Of a stretch of 62,035 bases of DNA, positions 44,619-53,156 are shown one piece after another; the stretch's first letter is position 1, and the number at the start of each line of letters is the position of its first letter. The stretch is from the NCBI GenBank assembly GCA_964408435.1, contig CAYOZL010000006.1, positions 1-62,035 on the forward strand. Direction: 5' to 3'. Source of the stretch: CAYOZL01 sp964408435 (GTDB taxonomy: Bacteria > Bdellovibrionota_C > UBA2361 > SZUA-149 > CAYOZL01). The notes beneath the pieces are model-generated. The model did no database searches. It saw nothing but the letters and a program-made list of their open reading frames with translations, and was not told the origin of the DNA. The translations under genes and the position numbers were made by a program.

Positions 44619-45656
44619 ATGGCAGATAGTAAAAAAACAAATACTCTATTCATCGAAGTAACAGGCTCTGGTCTACCCGAAGTCGACGGCTTATTTGTTC
44701 CTTCAACTGCACCACCAAAAGAGTCTGAATCAGGAACACTCTCAAGTCTAGGATACTGGAATGGAAAAATGGCTTGGGACAGAGCTGATGGTAAATCTGC
44801 AAGGAGTCCATCAATCTCTTATTCTAATTCTTATAAGTCATGGAGAATCTCTAGACTAGATGGCCATTTAGCTTATGATTTCACTTGTGATGACGACTTG
44901 CCCCCAATTAAGGGTGATTGGCATGTTTACAAAAAGGGAGTAGCCCCTGCGCCAAAAGTAACTATTCATTATTGTGATCCTAGAAAGCCTTGTCCTAAGC
45001 CTAATGTCGTTTTTGTTTTAGGTGGTCCTGGAACAGGTAAGGGAACAATGTGCGAGCTCGCAGAAGTTCAACTCGGTTGGACCCATTTATCAATTGGAGA
45101 TTTGTTACGTAAAGAACGTGAGGCAGGTGGTAAGACTGCAGAGACAATTGAAGAGTATATAACTGCTGGGAAGTTAGTGCCTAATGAAATAACTGTTACT
45201 TTACTTGATTCCGCAATGGAGAAAATTATTAGAACAACTGGGAATAATAATTTTTTACTTGATGGCTTTCCACGTTCTTTAAAAAACATGGAAGGGTGGT
45301 ATGAAATTTTTGGTAAAGAAACCGAGCTACCTAAAATGCTTTATTTAGAATGTCCTCTCCCAGTGTTAGAACAACGTATTTTAGGTCGTGCAAAGTATTC
45401 TGGAAGAAGTGATGATAATTTAGAAAGTATGAAACTTCGTTTTGATACTTTTAAGTCTGAGACTGTGCCAACGGTCGATTTTTTTAAGAGCAAGAATAAA
45501 TGTGTAGAGATTGATACTAGTTCGGACCGAGAAACTGTATATGCAAAGGTGAAAAATTATTTATCAGAATATACAGATAAAGAATTAATCGACAAGCCAC
45601 TTAGTGAAAGAGCTGAGATTCTGCTCGGTTTAAAGCCTTATCCTAAGAAGTCCTAA
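44619..45656 (+). CDS. Fused protein: N-terminal unknown domain plus UMP-CMP/adenylate kinase-like domain
   Basis: A 345-aa protein. Residues 1-115 form a domain I do not find in normal bacterial kinases, rich in Gly/Ser/Trp (LGYWNGKMAWDRADGKSARS, SYKSWRISRLDGHLAYDF). Residues 128-345 are a nucleoside monophosphate kinase: P-loop GGPGTGKGT at 135-143, NMP site LSIGDLLRKE and DGFPRS at 215-220, and a short LID RAKYSGRSDDN at 257-267. The short LID with SGRSDDN is characteristic of eukaryotic UMP-CMP kinases and AK1, not of bacterial adk or cmk. Both domains recall algal or protist proteins, which suggests transfer; this is inference. Confidence 0.78.
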   Translation: MADSKKTNTLFIEVTGSGLPEVDGLFVPSTAPPKESESGTLSSLGYWNGKMAWDRADGKSARSPSISYSNSYKSWRISRLDGHLAYDFTCDDDLPPIKGDWHVYKKGVAPAPKVTIHYCDPRKPCPKPNVVFVLGGPGTGKGTMCELAEVQLGWTHLSIGDLLRKEREAGGKTAETIEEYITAGKLVPNEITVTLLDSAMEKIIRTTGNNNFLLDGFPRSLKNMEGWYEIFGKETELPKMLYLECPLPVLEQRILGRAKYSGRSDDNLESMKLRFDTFKSETVPTVDFFKSKNKCVEIDTSSDRETVYAKVKNYLSEYTDKELIDKPLSERAEILLGLKPYPKKS

Positions 45657-45723
45657 TAATGTCCCTATATATGCACCTGATAAAATTTTAAGAAACCTAT
45701 AAAAAAAATTTGTTAAAAAACTT

Positions 45724-46482
45724 ATGAATGAATACGTAATTGCCTTTCAAGGCGGTTTAGCAGCCACTTTCGCCACTCTTGTAGCTTCTTTCTCAGGAGG
45801 AGGGCTTTCTCTAATCTTGTTTCCTATACTATTGTTTATTACTCCTTATTCTTATGTTTCACTTCTTACGGTAGCTAAAGTAAGTGCAACTCTTATGACT
45901 ATTACCAGTACAAGAATTCATGCTTTTAAAAATAAACTTGATTATAAATTCATATTGCATTTAGCATTGTTCCAAGTTCTAGGAACGGCACTTGGAACTT
46001 ATTTTTTACAATATAAATTTAATGAAAACTTATTTAAAACATTACTTGCTTGGACAATTGTTTTAACTGCTAGCTATTTATTTTTCTCTAAAAAAATAGG
46101 TTTAGAACAAAAAATCAAAAAAGAAATAACTAAAGAAGTTTACATAGAATCTGCAATTGTTTGTTTCTTAATTAGTATCTTAAATGGTCTTTTTGGTGGG
46201 ACTGGTATTTTTATTACAATATATCTTTTAGTTGCCTTAAAGATGTCTTTTATAGAGTCAATGAAGCTTGTAATGCCATCTTGTGGAATTGTAAATTTTA
46301 TACAAAGTCTTTACTTGTTATTTTCAGAATGGGTAGAATGGAAATTGGTCGCATGTGTTGTGTTGGGTAGTATCGTTGGTAGTTTCTTCGGAACCAGACT
46401 CCAGTATTTAAAAGGAAATCTTTGGGTTAAAAGGGCAGCCGTTATTGTGATGTATGTAATAGGAGTCAGAACTCTCTTGTAG
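45724..46482 (+). CDS. TSUP (TauE/SafE) family membrane permease
   Basis: A 252-aa protein with about eight membrane helices in two DUF81 repeats. The glycine-rich motifs of the family appear in each half (SFSGGGLSLILFP near residues 23-35 and GLFGGTGIFIT near 156-166). TSUP proteins move sulfite, sulfonates or other organic anions. Nothing around it shows the substrate. It converges on the CPBP gene with a shared inverted repeat over the stops. Confidence 0.85.
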   Translation: MNEYVIAFQGGLAATFATLVASFSGGGLSLILFPILLFITPYSYVSLLTVAKVSATLMTITSTRIHAFKNKLDYKFILHLALFQVLGTALGTYFLQYKFNENLFKTLLAWTIVLTASYLFFSKKIGLEQKIKKEITKEVYIESAIVCFLISILNGLFGGTGIFITIYLLVALKMSFIESMKLVMPSCGIVNFIQSLYLLFSEWVEWKLVACVVLGSIVGSFFGTRLQYLKGNLWVKRAAVIVMYVIGVRTLL

Positions 46483-46502
46483 TTTTATTTAAGCAATAAA
46501 AC
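46482..46502. terminator. Inverted repeat between convergent genes
   Basis: GTTTTATT(TAAGC)AATAAAAC is a perfect 8-bp AT-rich stem that spans the stop codons of the TSUP and CPBP genes. It may act as a weak bidirectional terminator. Confidence 0.4.
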
Positions 46503-47255
46503 AAAGGATAAACTCAATAAATCAAATAAAAAATGATAAATAATTACAGGAAGTAGTTTTTCTTTAGTGCAAATATAAGCAAGTCCAAAACCAAAACCTA
46601 AGCCTGCTGTTGATATTGCTGCTTGTAGTCCCCAACTATGATAATGAGCAAATCCAAAAATTATAGAGCTAATTAATATTGCAATTAGATCTCTATATTT
46701 TGACTTTGCTAGTATCTTAGAGCGTCTTAGGGAGCTTAGTAACAATCCTCTAAAAACAACTTCTTCTAAAACTGCAATCCAAATAGATAGAAATAAAATG
46801 TAGCCAGAAAGTTCTAAATAAGAAACTTTACTTGCAAGTTGTTTTGGCCTTAAAGTTTCGGTTATTGTTTCAGAATGTTGTGAGAGTATGTCAGGGCAGA
46901 GTAGCACGATTATAACTGCAGGAATGCATCCTAAGGCGAAAGCAGTATGTGTTAAGATTAAATCTTTTTTAATTCCTTTGTATAAATTGATTTTGGGAAA
47001 ATTTAATTTGTTTCTAAAAAGTATTGAAATTATACAAATTACTCCAAATATAACAGTAGAGATATAAGAAGATGAATATATCGAACTAAGTATTGGGATA
47101 AAAGATATAAGCAAGCATAAGATTACAGTTTTGTTTTCTAGGTAATTATTAAGCTCTATTTTGCTATTGTGTTTATATTTTGAATGTAAATCTTTCCATT
47201 TCTCTATTGCTAGGAATTTATTTAAACTGCTTTGTTCTTGAGAGGATTTTTCCAT
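46485..47255 (-). CDS. CPBP (CAAX-like) intramembrane metalloprotease
   Basis: A 256-aa integral membrane protein. The three catalytic motifs of the CPBP/Abi family are intact: EEVVFRG with Glu164, Glu165 and Arg169, FGFAHYH with His204, and HFLFD with His241 and Asp245. The family includes prenyl-protein proteases and bacteriocin self-immunity proteins; no bacteriocin gene was seen nearby, so a housekeeping envelope role is as likely. Confidence 0.85.
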   Translation of the reverse strand: MEKSSQEQSSLNKFLAIEKWKDLHSKYKHNSKIELNNYLENKTVILCLLISFIPILSSIYSSSYISTVIFGVICIISILFRNKLNFPKINLYKGIKKDLILTHTAFALGCIPAVIIVLLCPDILSQHSETITETLRPKQLASKVSYLELSGYILFLSIWIAVLEEVVFRGLLLSSLRRSKILAKSKYRDLIAILISSIIFGFAHYHSWGLQAAISTAGLGFGFGLAYICTKEKLLPVIIYHFLFDLLSLSFVLLLK

Positions 47256-47348
47256 AGATTAAGGTATTGTCGACATTTATAGATGAAACCTTAGTATAGA
47301 AATTACTTTTCTAGACTAAATGTTCTTTTTTAGCTAACTTTTTCTTCT

Positions 47349-47834
47349 ATGAATAAAAAAGATCTTTCGAATTCGTCTCTTAGCTTACTTTTTGTAAGCA
47401 CGTTATTAATAATATTTTTAACTTCTTGTTCATCATTATTTTTTGCAATGAACCCTCCTGAGGTTACTTTATCTAATATTACTATCGATCGTATAGAATT
47501 ATTAGAAACTACTGCTACGATTACTCTTAGAGTAGAAAACGAAAACAACGATACTTTAGAGGTTTCAAATGGCTCGTATAATCTCTACATTAATGACTCT
47601 TATGTTGGAAGAAGTTTAGATAATATTGGTCTAACTGTTAAGCCGTATTCTACAGCTGATAAGAGTTTGAAAATTAAAATAGACAATATGAAAATTCTAA
47701 GACAAATGGATACTTTGTTCTCTAAATCTAGAGTGAATTATACTCTTAGGACAAATATACAATTAGTTAAACCTTTTAAGAGACTTTTAAAGCTTGAGAA
47801 AAAAGGCGAAGTTAACTTATTTAGAAAGTCATAA
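47349..47834 (+). CDS. LEA14-like (LEA type 2) lipoprotein
   Basis: A 161-aa lipoprotein: signal about residues 12-27 with lipobox LTSC. The mature part is a single LEA_2/WHy beta-sandwich domain (VTLSNITIDRIELLETTATI, LRVENENNDTLEVSNGSYNL, GLTVKPYSTADKSLKI). In bacteria these small lipoproteins are linked to stress tolerance. The photolyase gene begins 24 bp later, so stress-related co-expression is possible. Confidence 0.8.
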   Translation: MNKKDLSNSSLSLLFVSTLLIIFLTSCSSLFFAMNPPEVTLSNITIDRIELLETTATITLRVENENNDTLEVSNGSYNLYINDSYVGRSLDNIGLTVKPYSTADKSLKIKIDNMKILRQMDTLFSKSRVNYTLRTNIQLVKPFKRLLKLEKKGEVNLFRKS

Positions 47835-47858
47835 ATCAAGTAAAATTTTATTTAGGTA

Positions 47859-49226
47859 ATGAAAACACTTCTTTGGTTTAGAAATGATCTTCGTATTGAA
47901 GACAATGAAGCTTTATCAAAAGCTTCTAAAGGTGAAATACTTCCAGTTTATATCTATGATCAGGAATTAGGCAGTGCCTCTAAGTGGTATCTACACCATG
48001 CGCTTAAGAAGTTAGAACAAGATTTAAAGTCTCCTTTATATATCGCAAAAGGGAAGGCGGAAGATATTATATTAGAACTAACCAAGAAATATAAAATAGA
48101 AAATGTTTATTGGAACAGGTTGTATGAGCCTGAGCTTATAAAAAGAGATAAAAAAATTAAATCTGCCTTAAAAGAAAAGCAGATAGAAGTTCAGTCATTC
48201 TCAGGTTTTTTATTAGTTGAGCCTTGGAAGACTATGAATAAGTCTGGAAAGCCTTATCAAGTTTTTACACCTTTTTGGAGAAATCTAAATAAAATTTATG
48301 AACATAAAAAACCTTTATCTAAGCCTAGAAATTTGAGCTTTATTAAAGCTAAAGATTTATCTGTAGAAGATTTAAAATTATTACCTGAAATTAAATGGGA
48401 TAATGGTTTTAGTGAGTATTGGGACAGTATTGATTTTGATTTAAAAGGTGAGTTTAAAGTAGATAAATATTTAGAGCTAAGAAACTTCCCCTCAATTAGG
48501 GGAACTTCACAACTTTCTCCAGCACTGCATTTTGGGCAAGTAAGTCCTAGGATGTTATGGGATAAAGCATTAAAGTTAAAAAATTATAACGCAGTTGAGC
48601 CATACTTAAGACAGTTAGCTTGGAGAGATTTTGCGAATAACTTACTTTTTCATTTTCCTAAAACTGTTAGAAAACCTTTAAGAGATAATTTTAAAAAATT
48701 TCCTTGGAGAAAAAACAAAAAATATTTAACTGCATGGCAAAAAGGAGTGACTGGTTATCCAATAGTTGATGCTGGCATGAGAGAGCTTTGGCAAACAGGC
48801 TGGATGCATAATAGAGTCAGAATGATTGTAGGAAGTTTTCTGGTAAAAAATCTTTTACTACATTGGCATAATGGTGCTGATTGGTTCATGGATACTTTAG
48901 TTGATGCAGACTTAGCTAATAATACAATGGGTTGGCAGTGGATAGCTGGGTGTGGTGCAGATGCAGCACCTTATTTTAGAGTATTTAATCCTGTATTGCA
49001 GGGTGAGAGATTCGATAAGGAAGGTGCTTATGTTAAAAAATGGATTCCTGAACTAGAAGAGGTTCCTAAAAAATGGGTACATAAAATTTGGCAGGCTCCT
49101 GATGAAATTAAGGAGTTCGCTAAAAACTATCCAGAGCCAATAGTTGACTTAGCAGAGTCTAGGGACGTCGCACTTGAAGCGTATTACTTAATGAAGGATA
49201 AGACTGCAAAGGAGAATAAAAAATGA
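47859..49226 (+). CDS. phrB: Deoxyribodipyrimidine photolyase / cryptochrome family
   Basis: A 455-aa FAD-dependent light-driven repair enzyme. The N-terminal alpha/beta antenna domain begins LLWFRNDLRIEDN. The FAD-binding domain holds RGTSQLSPALHFGQVSPR, the DNA/FAD segment WRDFANNLLFHFP, and WHNGADWFMDTLVDADLANN followed by NTMGWQWIAGCGADAAPYF. This pattern fits class I CPD photolyases and close relatives. It overlaps the DUF445 gene by 4 bp (ATGA). A sunlit habitat is a reasonable inference. Confidence 0.93.
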   Translation: MKTLLWFRNDLRIEDNEALSKASKGEILPVYIYDQELGSASKWYLHHALKKLEQDLKSPLYIAKGKAEDIILELTKKYKIENVYWNRLYEPELIKRDKKIKSALKEKQIEVQSFSGFLLVEPWKTMNKSGKPYQVFTPFWRNLNKIYEHKKPLSKPRNLSFIKAKDLSVEDLKLLPEIKWDNGFSEYWDSIDFDLKGEFKVDKYLELRNFPSIRGTSQLSPALHFGQVSPRMLWDKALKLKNYNAVEPYLRQLAWRDFANNLLFHFPKTVRKPLRDNFKKFPWRKNKKYLTAWQKGVTGYPIVDAGMRELWQTGWMHNRVRMIVGSFLVKNLLLHWHNGADWFMDTLVDADLANNTMGWQWIAGCGADAAPYFRVFNPVLQGERFDKEGAYVKKWIPELEEVPKKWVHKIWQAPDEIKEFAKNYPEPIVDLAESRDVALEAYYLMKDKTAKENKK

Positions 49227-49807
49227 TTATAAAAGATATTCCTATTATTTATATTTTACCAATAATTGCAGCTTTAATTGGCTGGATGACTAATTGGATA
49301 GCAGTGAAAATGTTATTCCATCCTAGAAAACCGATACTAGGTATTCAAGGAATTTTTCCAAAAAGGCAGACTGCTCTTGCTGAAAAACTTGCAGATGTAG
49401 TAGCAACAGAACTTTTAACTTCTAATGATTTAGTTAATACAATTAAAAAAGCATTAAGCTCAAAGCCTGAGAAGCTTCAATCTGCAATTAATAAAATTGT
49501 TACCACTGTATTACCTGAGAAGTTTCCATTGCTAGCGATGGTATTAACACCAGAAGTCGCTGAGACTATTAGTAAAGTTTTTACAGATTCTTTTTCTGAA
49601 ATAGCAGGGGAGTTATTCTCAGGTTTAAATATTGGTGATCAGCACATTCGTCAAACTGTTAAAGATAAAGTGGTCAATTTTTCTAGTGATAAACTTGAGA
49701 AAATTCTTTTTTCGATTATGAAAAAAGAATTTAAATTTATTGAACTAGTCGGAGCAGTGCTAGGATTTTTTATAGGCCTAGCACAAGTTCTATTAATCTC
49801 ATTGTGA
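49223..49807 (+). CDS. DUF445 family membrane protein
   Basis: A 194-aa protein with an N-terminal helix carrying the DUF445 signature (ALIGWMTNWIAVKMLFHP) and a hydrophobic C-terminal helix, with an amphipathic helical domain between them. The signature KRQTALAEKLADVVA is also typical. Function of the family is unknown. It is translationally coupled to the photolyase gene. Confidence 0.82.
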   Translation: MIIKDIPIIYILPIIAALIGWMTNWIAVKMLFHPRKPILGIQGIFPKRQTALAEKLADVVATELLTSNDLVNTIKKALSSKPEKLQSAINKIVTTVLPEKFPLLAMVLTPEVAETISKVFTDSFSEIAGELFSGLNIGDQHIRQTVKDKVVNFSSDKLEKILFSIMKKEFKFIELVGAVLGFFIGLAQVLLISL

Positions 49808-49824
49808 GCTCTGCAAAATGAAAA

Positions 49825-51480
49825 TTATATGCCCTTTACGTCTTTTCTAGTCCCAAAACTAAATTTACCTTTTTTAGCTTTAATCGTATACTTAATACCA
49901 TCTTTTGCATTATCAAACATATAGAAACCATTGGCATCAGTTAATACTGTTCCTAGTTCCCCAGCATCAATTTCAACTCCTTGTAATGGCTTTCCTTTAT
50001 GCATAACTTTACCACTGATAGTTAGTAACTTATTAGCAACAAAGTCTAGGTTATTAATGCTACTAGTAAGCATTCCTGATAGCTTGTTGTTTTCAAAAGT
50101 TAGTTTATCTTTAAAAGCAGTAATTTCGTAATTACTATCTTCTTCTATCTTATGGAATTCATACTTTCCATCTGCTCCAGATACTGTTTTTCCTATTCTA
50201 CCAGCATCAATATTTACTCCTTCTAATCCTTTACCGTCTAATGTGATTGTGCCGGCTAAAGAAAATAGTTTGATTGCTTCGATTTCTATTTTAGTATCAG
50301 AAGTGATTATTCCATTTTTATTTTTATAATTGAAATTATAATTTTCATCGTTAATTACAACTTCATATGAAGTATCCTCTTCAACATCTTCAATTGAAAA
50401 ATTACCATCATAATCAGTAGTAGCTTTTCCAGTTTGACCTAAATCAACTGAAATATTTGCTAGACCTTTACCTTTATTTTGAACTTTTCCACTTAATGTA
50501 AAAAGTTCAAGTGCTTCAAAGTCTAAGTCAGAAATATCATCACCTTCTGTTTTAATACTTAGCTCGGTTGCCATACTATCTGTTGCAACACTAGAAGAGC
50601 TAGTTGCAGATAATGGTGTGCTAGGTGAGCTGCTACTAAATGAACTAGTACTAGATAGTTCCTGGTTTGAGCTCAATACACTTGTCTGGCTAAAGTTAGC
50701 ATCCTTATTCTCTAAGATTTTAGCAGTATCTTTTGGATCAAATTTTTGAGTAGGTTTTCTTTCAAAATCTTTTGATTCATCGCTTTCTTGCTTTTTAACT
50801 ATTTCCTCAAATTTATTTGCTTGCTCTTCTTGATTATAGCTATTGTTCATTTGAATTTGTATCATCTCAGATTCTCTAACTACCGGTCTTAAACCACTTT
50901 TTTCTTTAGCTTGAGATTTTCTGTATAAAGATTTGAAATCATCTTTTGCCTCTGCTTGTTTAAAAGTAGGGATAAAAGGAGTTTCTTTTTGAGTCTCCTC
51001 TACTACAACTTTCTCTTCTTTAACTTCTTGTCCAGTTATTTCTGGTTGCTCTGAAGGAGATTTTAATAAATCACTTCTTACAATAACTTTAGATGGAGTA
51101 GACCTTGGTGTAGAAAACTTTTTTCTAAGCTCACTAGAATTACTACTTGATTCAGCAGATTTATGAATTGGTTTAATTAGATAGCTACCAATTGAAATTC
51201 TTTTATTAAATTCAAAAGAAACTTCAGTGTTAGGATCTATACTAATGTTTTCTAGTCTTGTGCCTTTACCAGTTCCTAGGTCAGTTAAGTATAGTTTTTT
51301 CGAGCCTTGATAATTCTCTACTCTTATTTGCGCGTGAAAATCAGAAACATCTTCGCTATTTAAAACGATATCATTACTATCAGCTCTACCTATGTTAATA
51401 ATTTCTTTGTCATAGCCTTCTGTGCGAGGTTTTTCATCTGAATCAAAATCTAACGAAATTATTGTAACTTGTATTGACAT
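49825..51480 (-). CDS. FHA domain protein with three carboxypeptidase-regulatory-like repeats
   Basis: A 551-aa protein without signal peptide or membrane helix. The N-terminal FHA domain (about residues 20-105) has GR at 31-32, SDFH at 46-49 and GTGKGTRLEN, the residues expected for phosphothreonine binding. A Ser/Thr/Glu-rich linker (110-325) is probably disordered. Three homologous beta repeats of about 80 aa start near residues 326, 405 and 485 (LSGKVQNKGKGLANISVDLG and equivalents), like carboxypeptidase regulatory or prealbumin-like domains that are usually extracellular. The combination is unusual; function unknown. Confidence 0.8.
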   Translation of the reverse strand: MSIQVTIISLDFDSDEKPRTEGYDKEIINIGRADSNDIVLNSEDVSDFHAQIRVENYQGSKKLYLTDLGTGKGTRLENISIDPNTEVSFEFNKRISIGSYLIKPIHKSAESSSNSSELRKKFSTPRSTPSKVIVRSDLLKSPSEQPEITGQEVKEEKVVVEETQKETPFIPTFKQAEAKDDFKSLYRKSQAKEKSGLRPVVRESEMIQIQMNNSYNQEEQANKFEEIVKKQESDESKDFERKPTQKFDPKDTAKILENKDANFSQTSVLSSNQELSSTSSFSSSSPSTPLSATSSSSVATDSMATELSIKTEGDDISDLDFEALELFTLSGKVQNKGKGLANISVDLGQTGKATTDYDGNFSIEDVEEDTSYEVVINDENYNFNYKNKNGIITSDTKIEIEAIKLFSLAGTITLDGKGLEGVNIDAGRIGKTVSGADGKYEFHKIEEDSNYEITAFKDKLTFENNKLSGMLTSSINNLDFVANKLLTISGKVMHKGKPLQGVEIDAGELGTVLTDANGFYMFDNAKDGIKYTIKAKKGKFSFGTRKDVKGI

Positions 51481-51691
51481 TTTATTTACCTATATATCCT
51501 AAACAATTTAATTTTTTTACCTTCAATAGTTTGATTCAGTTCTGCTCTAAAAAGAATCTACTTTTTACTTAAAGTCTATAAATGTTTAAATCACAGGACT
51601 TTAAGCTACATAATTATCTTGAAAAACTATTGTTTCCTAACCACTTATTCTTAATTTACATCATTATCATAATTATATCGTCATGATGCTC

Positions 51692-51709
51692 ATAACTATT
51701 AATAGTTAT
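51692..51709. repeat. 18-bp palindrome across a stop codon
   Basis: ATAACTAT-TA-ATAGTTAT is perfectly palindromic and spans the stop codon of the winged-helix gene. It has no T-run and could be an mRNA 3' hairpin or chance in AT-rich DNA. Confidence 0.35.
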
Positions 51710-52502
51710 CTTTCTCAATTTTAGTTTCTTTTAGCTTCTTTAAGTCTCTAAGCTGATTTTCGAGGTTTAATTTAGTAAATTCCCACATATACTTAGTTCT
51801 ATTCATCCCACCTAAAGTTAGCTCCCATAAACCATGTCTTCGGGTAGTTTCAGATAAGGCCTGTCTAAGGGGCTTTTTTGTATAAATAATATAAGGGTAT
51901 TTATCTTCTATGCTTTGTACAATTTTTTTATACGAAGTCTCAGTCTTTAATATTTTATTTGCTAATTTACTAGCTCCTAACTGGTCTTCTATTTTTTTAT
52001 TAATTTTCTTAAGCTCTATTTCAGTATGATATATTTGTCGATCTAGTAGGGCAGAGTAGTTAAAAAGCTCTTGTAACTCTAGTTGTAAAGTATAAGGAAA
52101 CCTCTTTTTTTCAGCTTTTACTGCGTATTCTATCCTTGGTTTATAATTTATTAAATACGTATATAAGAAGTAAAAATGCTCAATTTGAGGGAAGTATCCG
52201 TTTCCTATTGCTCTATGCATAAGTTCAACTAAGCCCAGAGGGGTTAGAAGGTATCTAGGTTTTGATTTCCTAAGGTAGCTTCTAGCATAACCATCTTTTA
52301 CTAAGTTATTTAAATATCTCTGTATTTGAGTGTTTTTTAATTCAAACTCTTCAAATGCAGACTCGGTCCAGTTTACAAAACATTCTAAAAGCCATCTTAC
52401 ATCTCTTTGTCTAAAACCAATGCCATCAGGAGCACTTGCATGAGCACCTAGTATGGCGGGGGCGACCAAAACACCGTAGCGATTAAGTAAATTGTCTTTC
52501 AT
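51699..52502 (-). CDS. Predicted winged-helix transcription regulator
   Basis: A 267-aa protein with an N-terminal winged-helix-like segment (about residues 30-95: RQRDVRWLLECF, TQIQRYLNNLVKDGYARSYL, RYLLTPLGLVELMHRAI) and a long helical C-terminal part with coiled-coil character. No named family is recognised; PaaX- or PadR-like organisation is only an analogy. It starts with ATG directly beside palindrome 1. In frame upstream is a TAA, so this ATG is the first possible one. The strong AAAGGAG site at 52528-52534 is 25 nt away and better suits the leader ORF, which suggests coupled translation. Autoregulation is likely. Confidence 0.7.
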   Translation of the reverse strand: MKDNLLNRYGVLVAPAILGAHASAPDGIGFRQRDVRWLLECFVNWTESAFEEFELKNTQIQRYLNNLVKDGYARSYLRKSKPRYLLTPLGLVELMHRAIGNGYFPQIEHFYFLYTYLINYKPRIEYAVKAEKKRFPYTLQLELQELFNYSALLDRQIYHTEIELKKINKKIEDQLGASKLANKILKTETSYKKIVQSIEDKYPYIIYTKKPLRQALSETTRRHGLWELTLGGMNRTKYMWEFTKLNLENQLRDLKKLKETKIEKDNY

Positions 52503-52519
52503 TTGTTACATTGTAACAA
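52499..52519 (-). CDS. Six-codon leader ORF inside operator 1
   Basis: TTG TTA CAA TGT AAC AAA TGA encodes MLQCNK. AAAGGAG (52528-52534) stands at the ideal 8-nt spacing from the TTG. The TGA overlaps the ATG of the regulator gene (ATGA), so ribosomes could pass directly to it. The ORF is made almost wholly of operator sequence. Translation is unproven. Confidence 0.4.
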   Translation of the reverse strand: MLQCNK

Positions 52520-52520
52520 A
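52502..52520. promoter_or_regulatory. Palindromic operator 1
   Basis: Perfect 19-bp inverted repeat with core TGTTACATTGTAACA (arms TTTGTTACA and TGTAACAAA around one central T). It begins at the start codon of the winged-helix gene. Its 15-bp core recurs exactly at 52609-52623. It is probably the binding site of the adjacent regulator. Confidence 0.8.
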
Positions 52521-52608
52521 ATAATATCTCCTTTGATAGAACCTAATATTGCTTTATATCAGCGTTTAAAGTCTATTAGGGAAGTTTTAAAGGCTTTATT
52601 ATTAAATT

Positions 52609-52623
52609 TGTTACATTGTAACA
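52609..52623. promoter_or_regulatory. Palindromic operator 2
   Basis: Identical 15-bp core TGTTACATTGTAACA. The centre-to-centre distance to operator 1 is 105 bp, ten helical turns at 10.5 bp per turn, so both sites face the same side of the helix. It lies upstream of a TATACA/TACAAT-like -10 (near 52655) for the gene at 52695. Confidence 0.8.
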
Positions 52624-52694
52624 TTTTTAAACTAGATTAAAAAAGCTCTTTGTATACAATGATTCTAGAAGAAAAAAACAAAAGGTAATATAGA

Positions 52695-53156
52695 GTGAGT
52701 AAAAATACATTATACGAAATAGATAGGTATCAATTCCATGCAAAAAACTGGGAAGATGCTTTTATTAATACTGAACAGGCATTAATGAAATTAAAAACAA
52801 AAGGGTATCCAAATACTGAACTATTAATTGAATCTTTAAGAGGAGTGGATAGGTTAATCTCTGAGCGTTTAAGTTCTAGAGAAGTAAGAGGAGCGGTTAA
52901 TTTAATAACTAGGTATTTGAGAAAAGCAAAAAATAATAGAATGTTAATTAGAGCCTTGCGCAATCCTAAGTCAACATCTGATTTAGCAGTTTGTACTCTG
53001 ATAAAGAGAGCTTCTTATGAAATAGAACAAGCTGTTCAAGCTTATTCTAAGTCTTGTAATAAGAATATTGATGCTAAATATGAGCTAACATCAAATTTAA
53101 GTAGTGCTTTATTCTCTTTATTAAGTGCAGCTACTCAAGCTCAAAAGCTCTCTTAG
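52695..53156 (+). CDS. Hypothetical helical protein divergent from the regulator
   Basis: Unrecognised 153-aa protein, predicted all-helical and basic in the middle (LSSREVRGAVNLITRYLRKAKNNRM). No signal peptide or membrane segment. The start is GTG with AAGG about 10 nt before it. It is divergent from the winged-helix gene and shares the operator pair, so it is a probable target of that regulator. Its last 26 bp overlap the proC end on the other strand. Confidence 0.72.
   Translation: MSKNTLYEIDRYQFHAKNWEDAFINTEQALMKLKTKGYPNTELLIESLRGVDRLISERLSSREVRGAVNLITRYLRKAKNNRMLIRALRNPKSTSDLAVCTLIKRASYEIEQAVQAYSKSCNKNIDAKYELTSNLSSALFSLLSAATQAQKLS

Noticed and set aside
46485..47255. Bacteriocin immunity system
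   Set aside because: The CPBP protease is alone; no small bacteriocin precursor or ABC exporter gene is adjacent.
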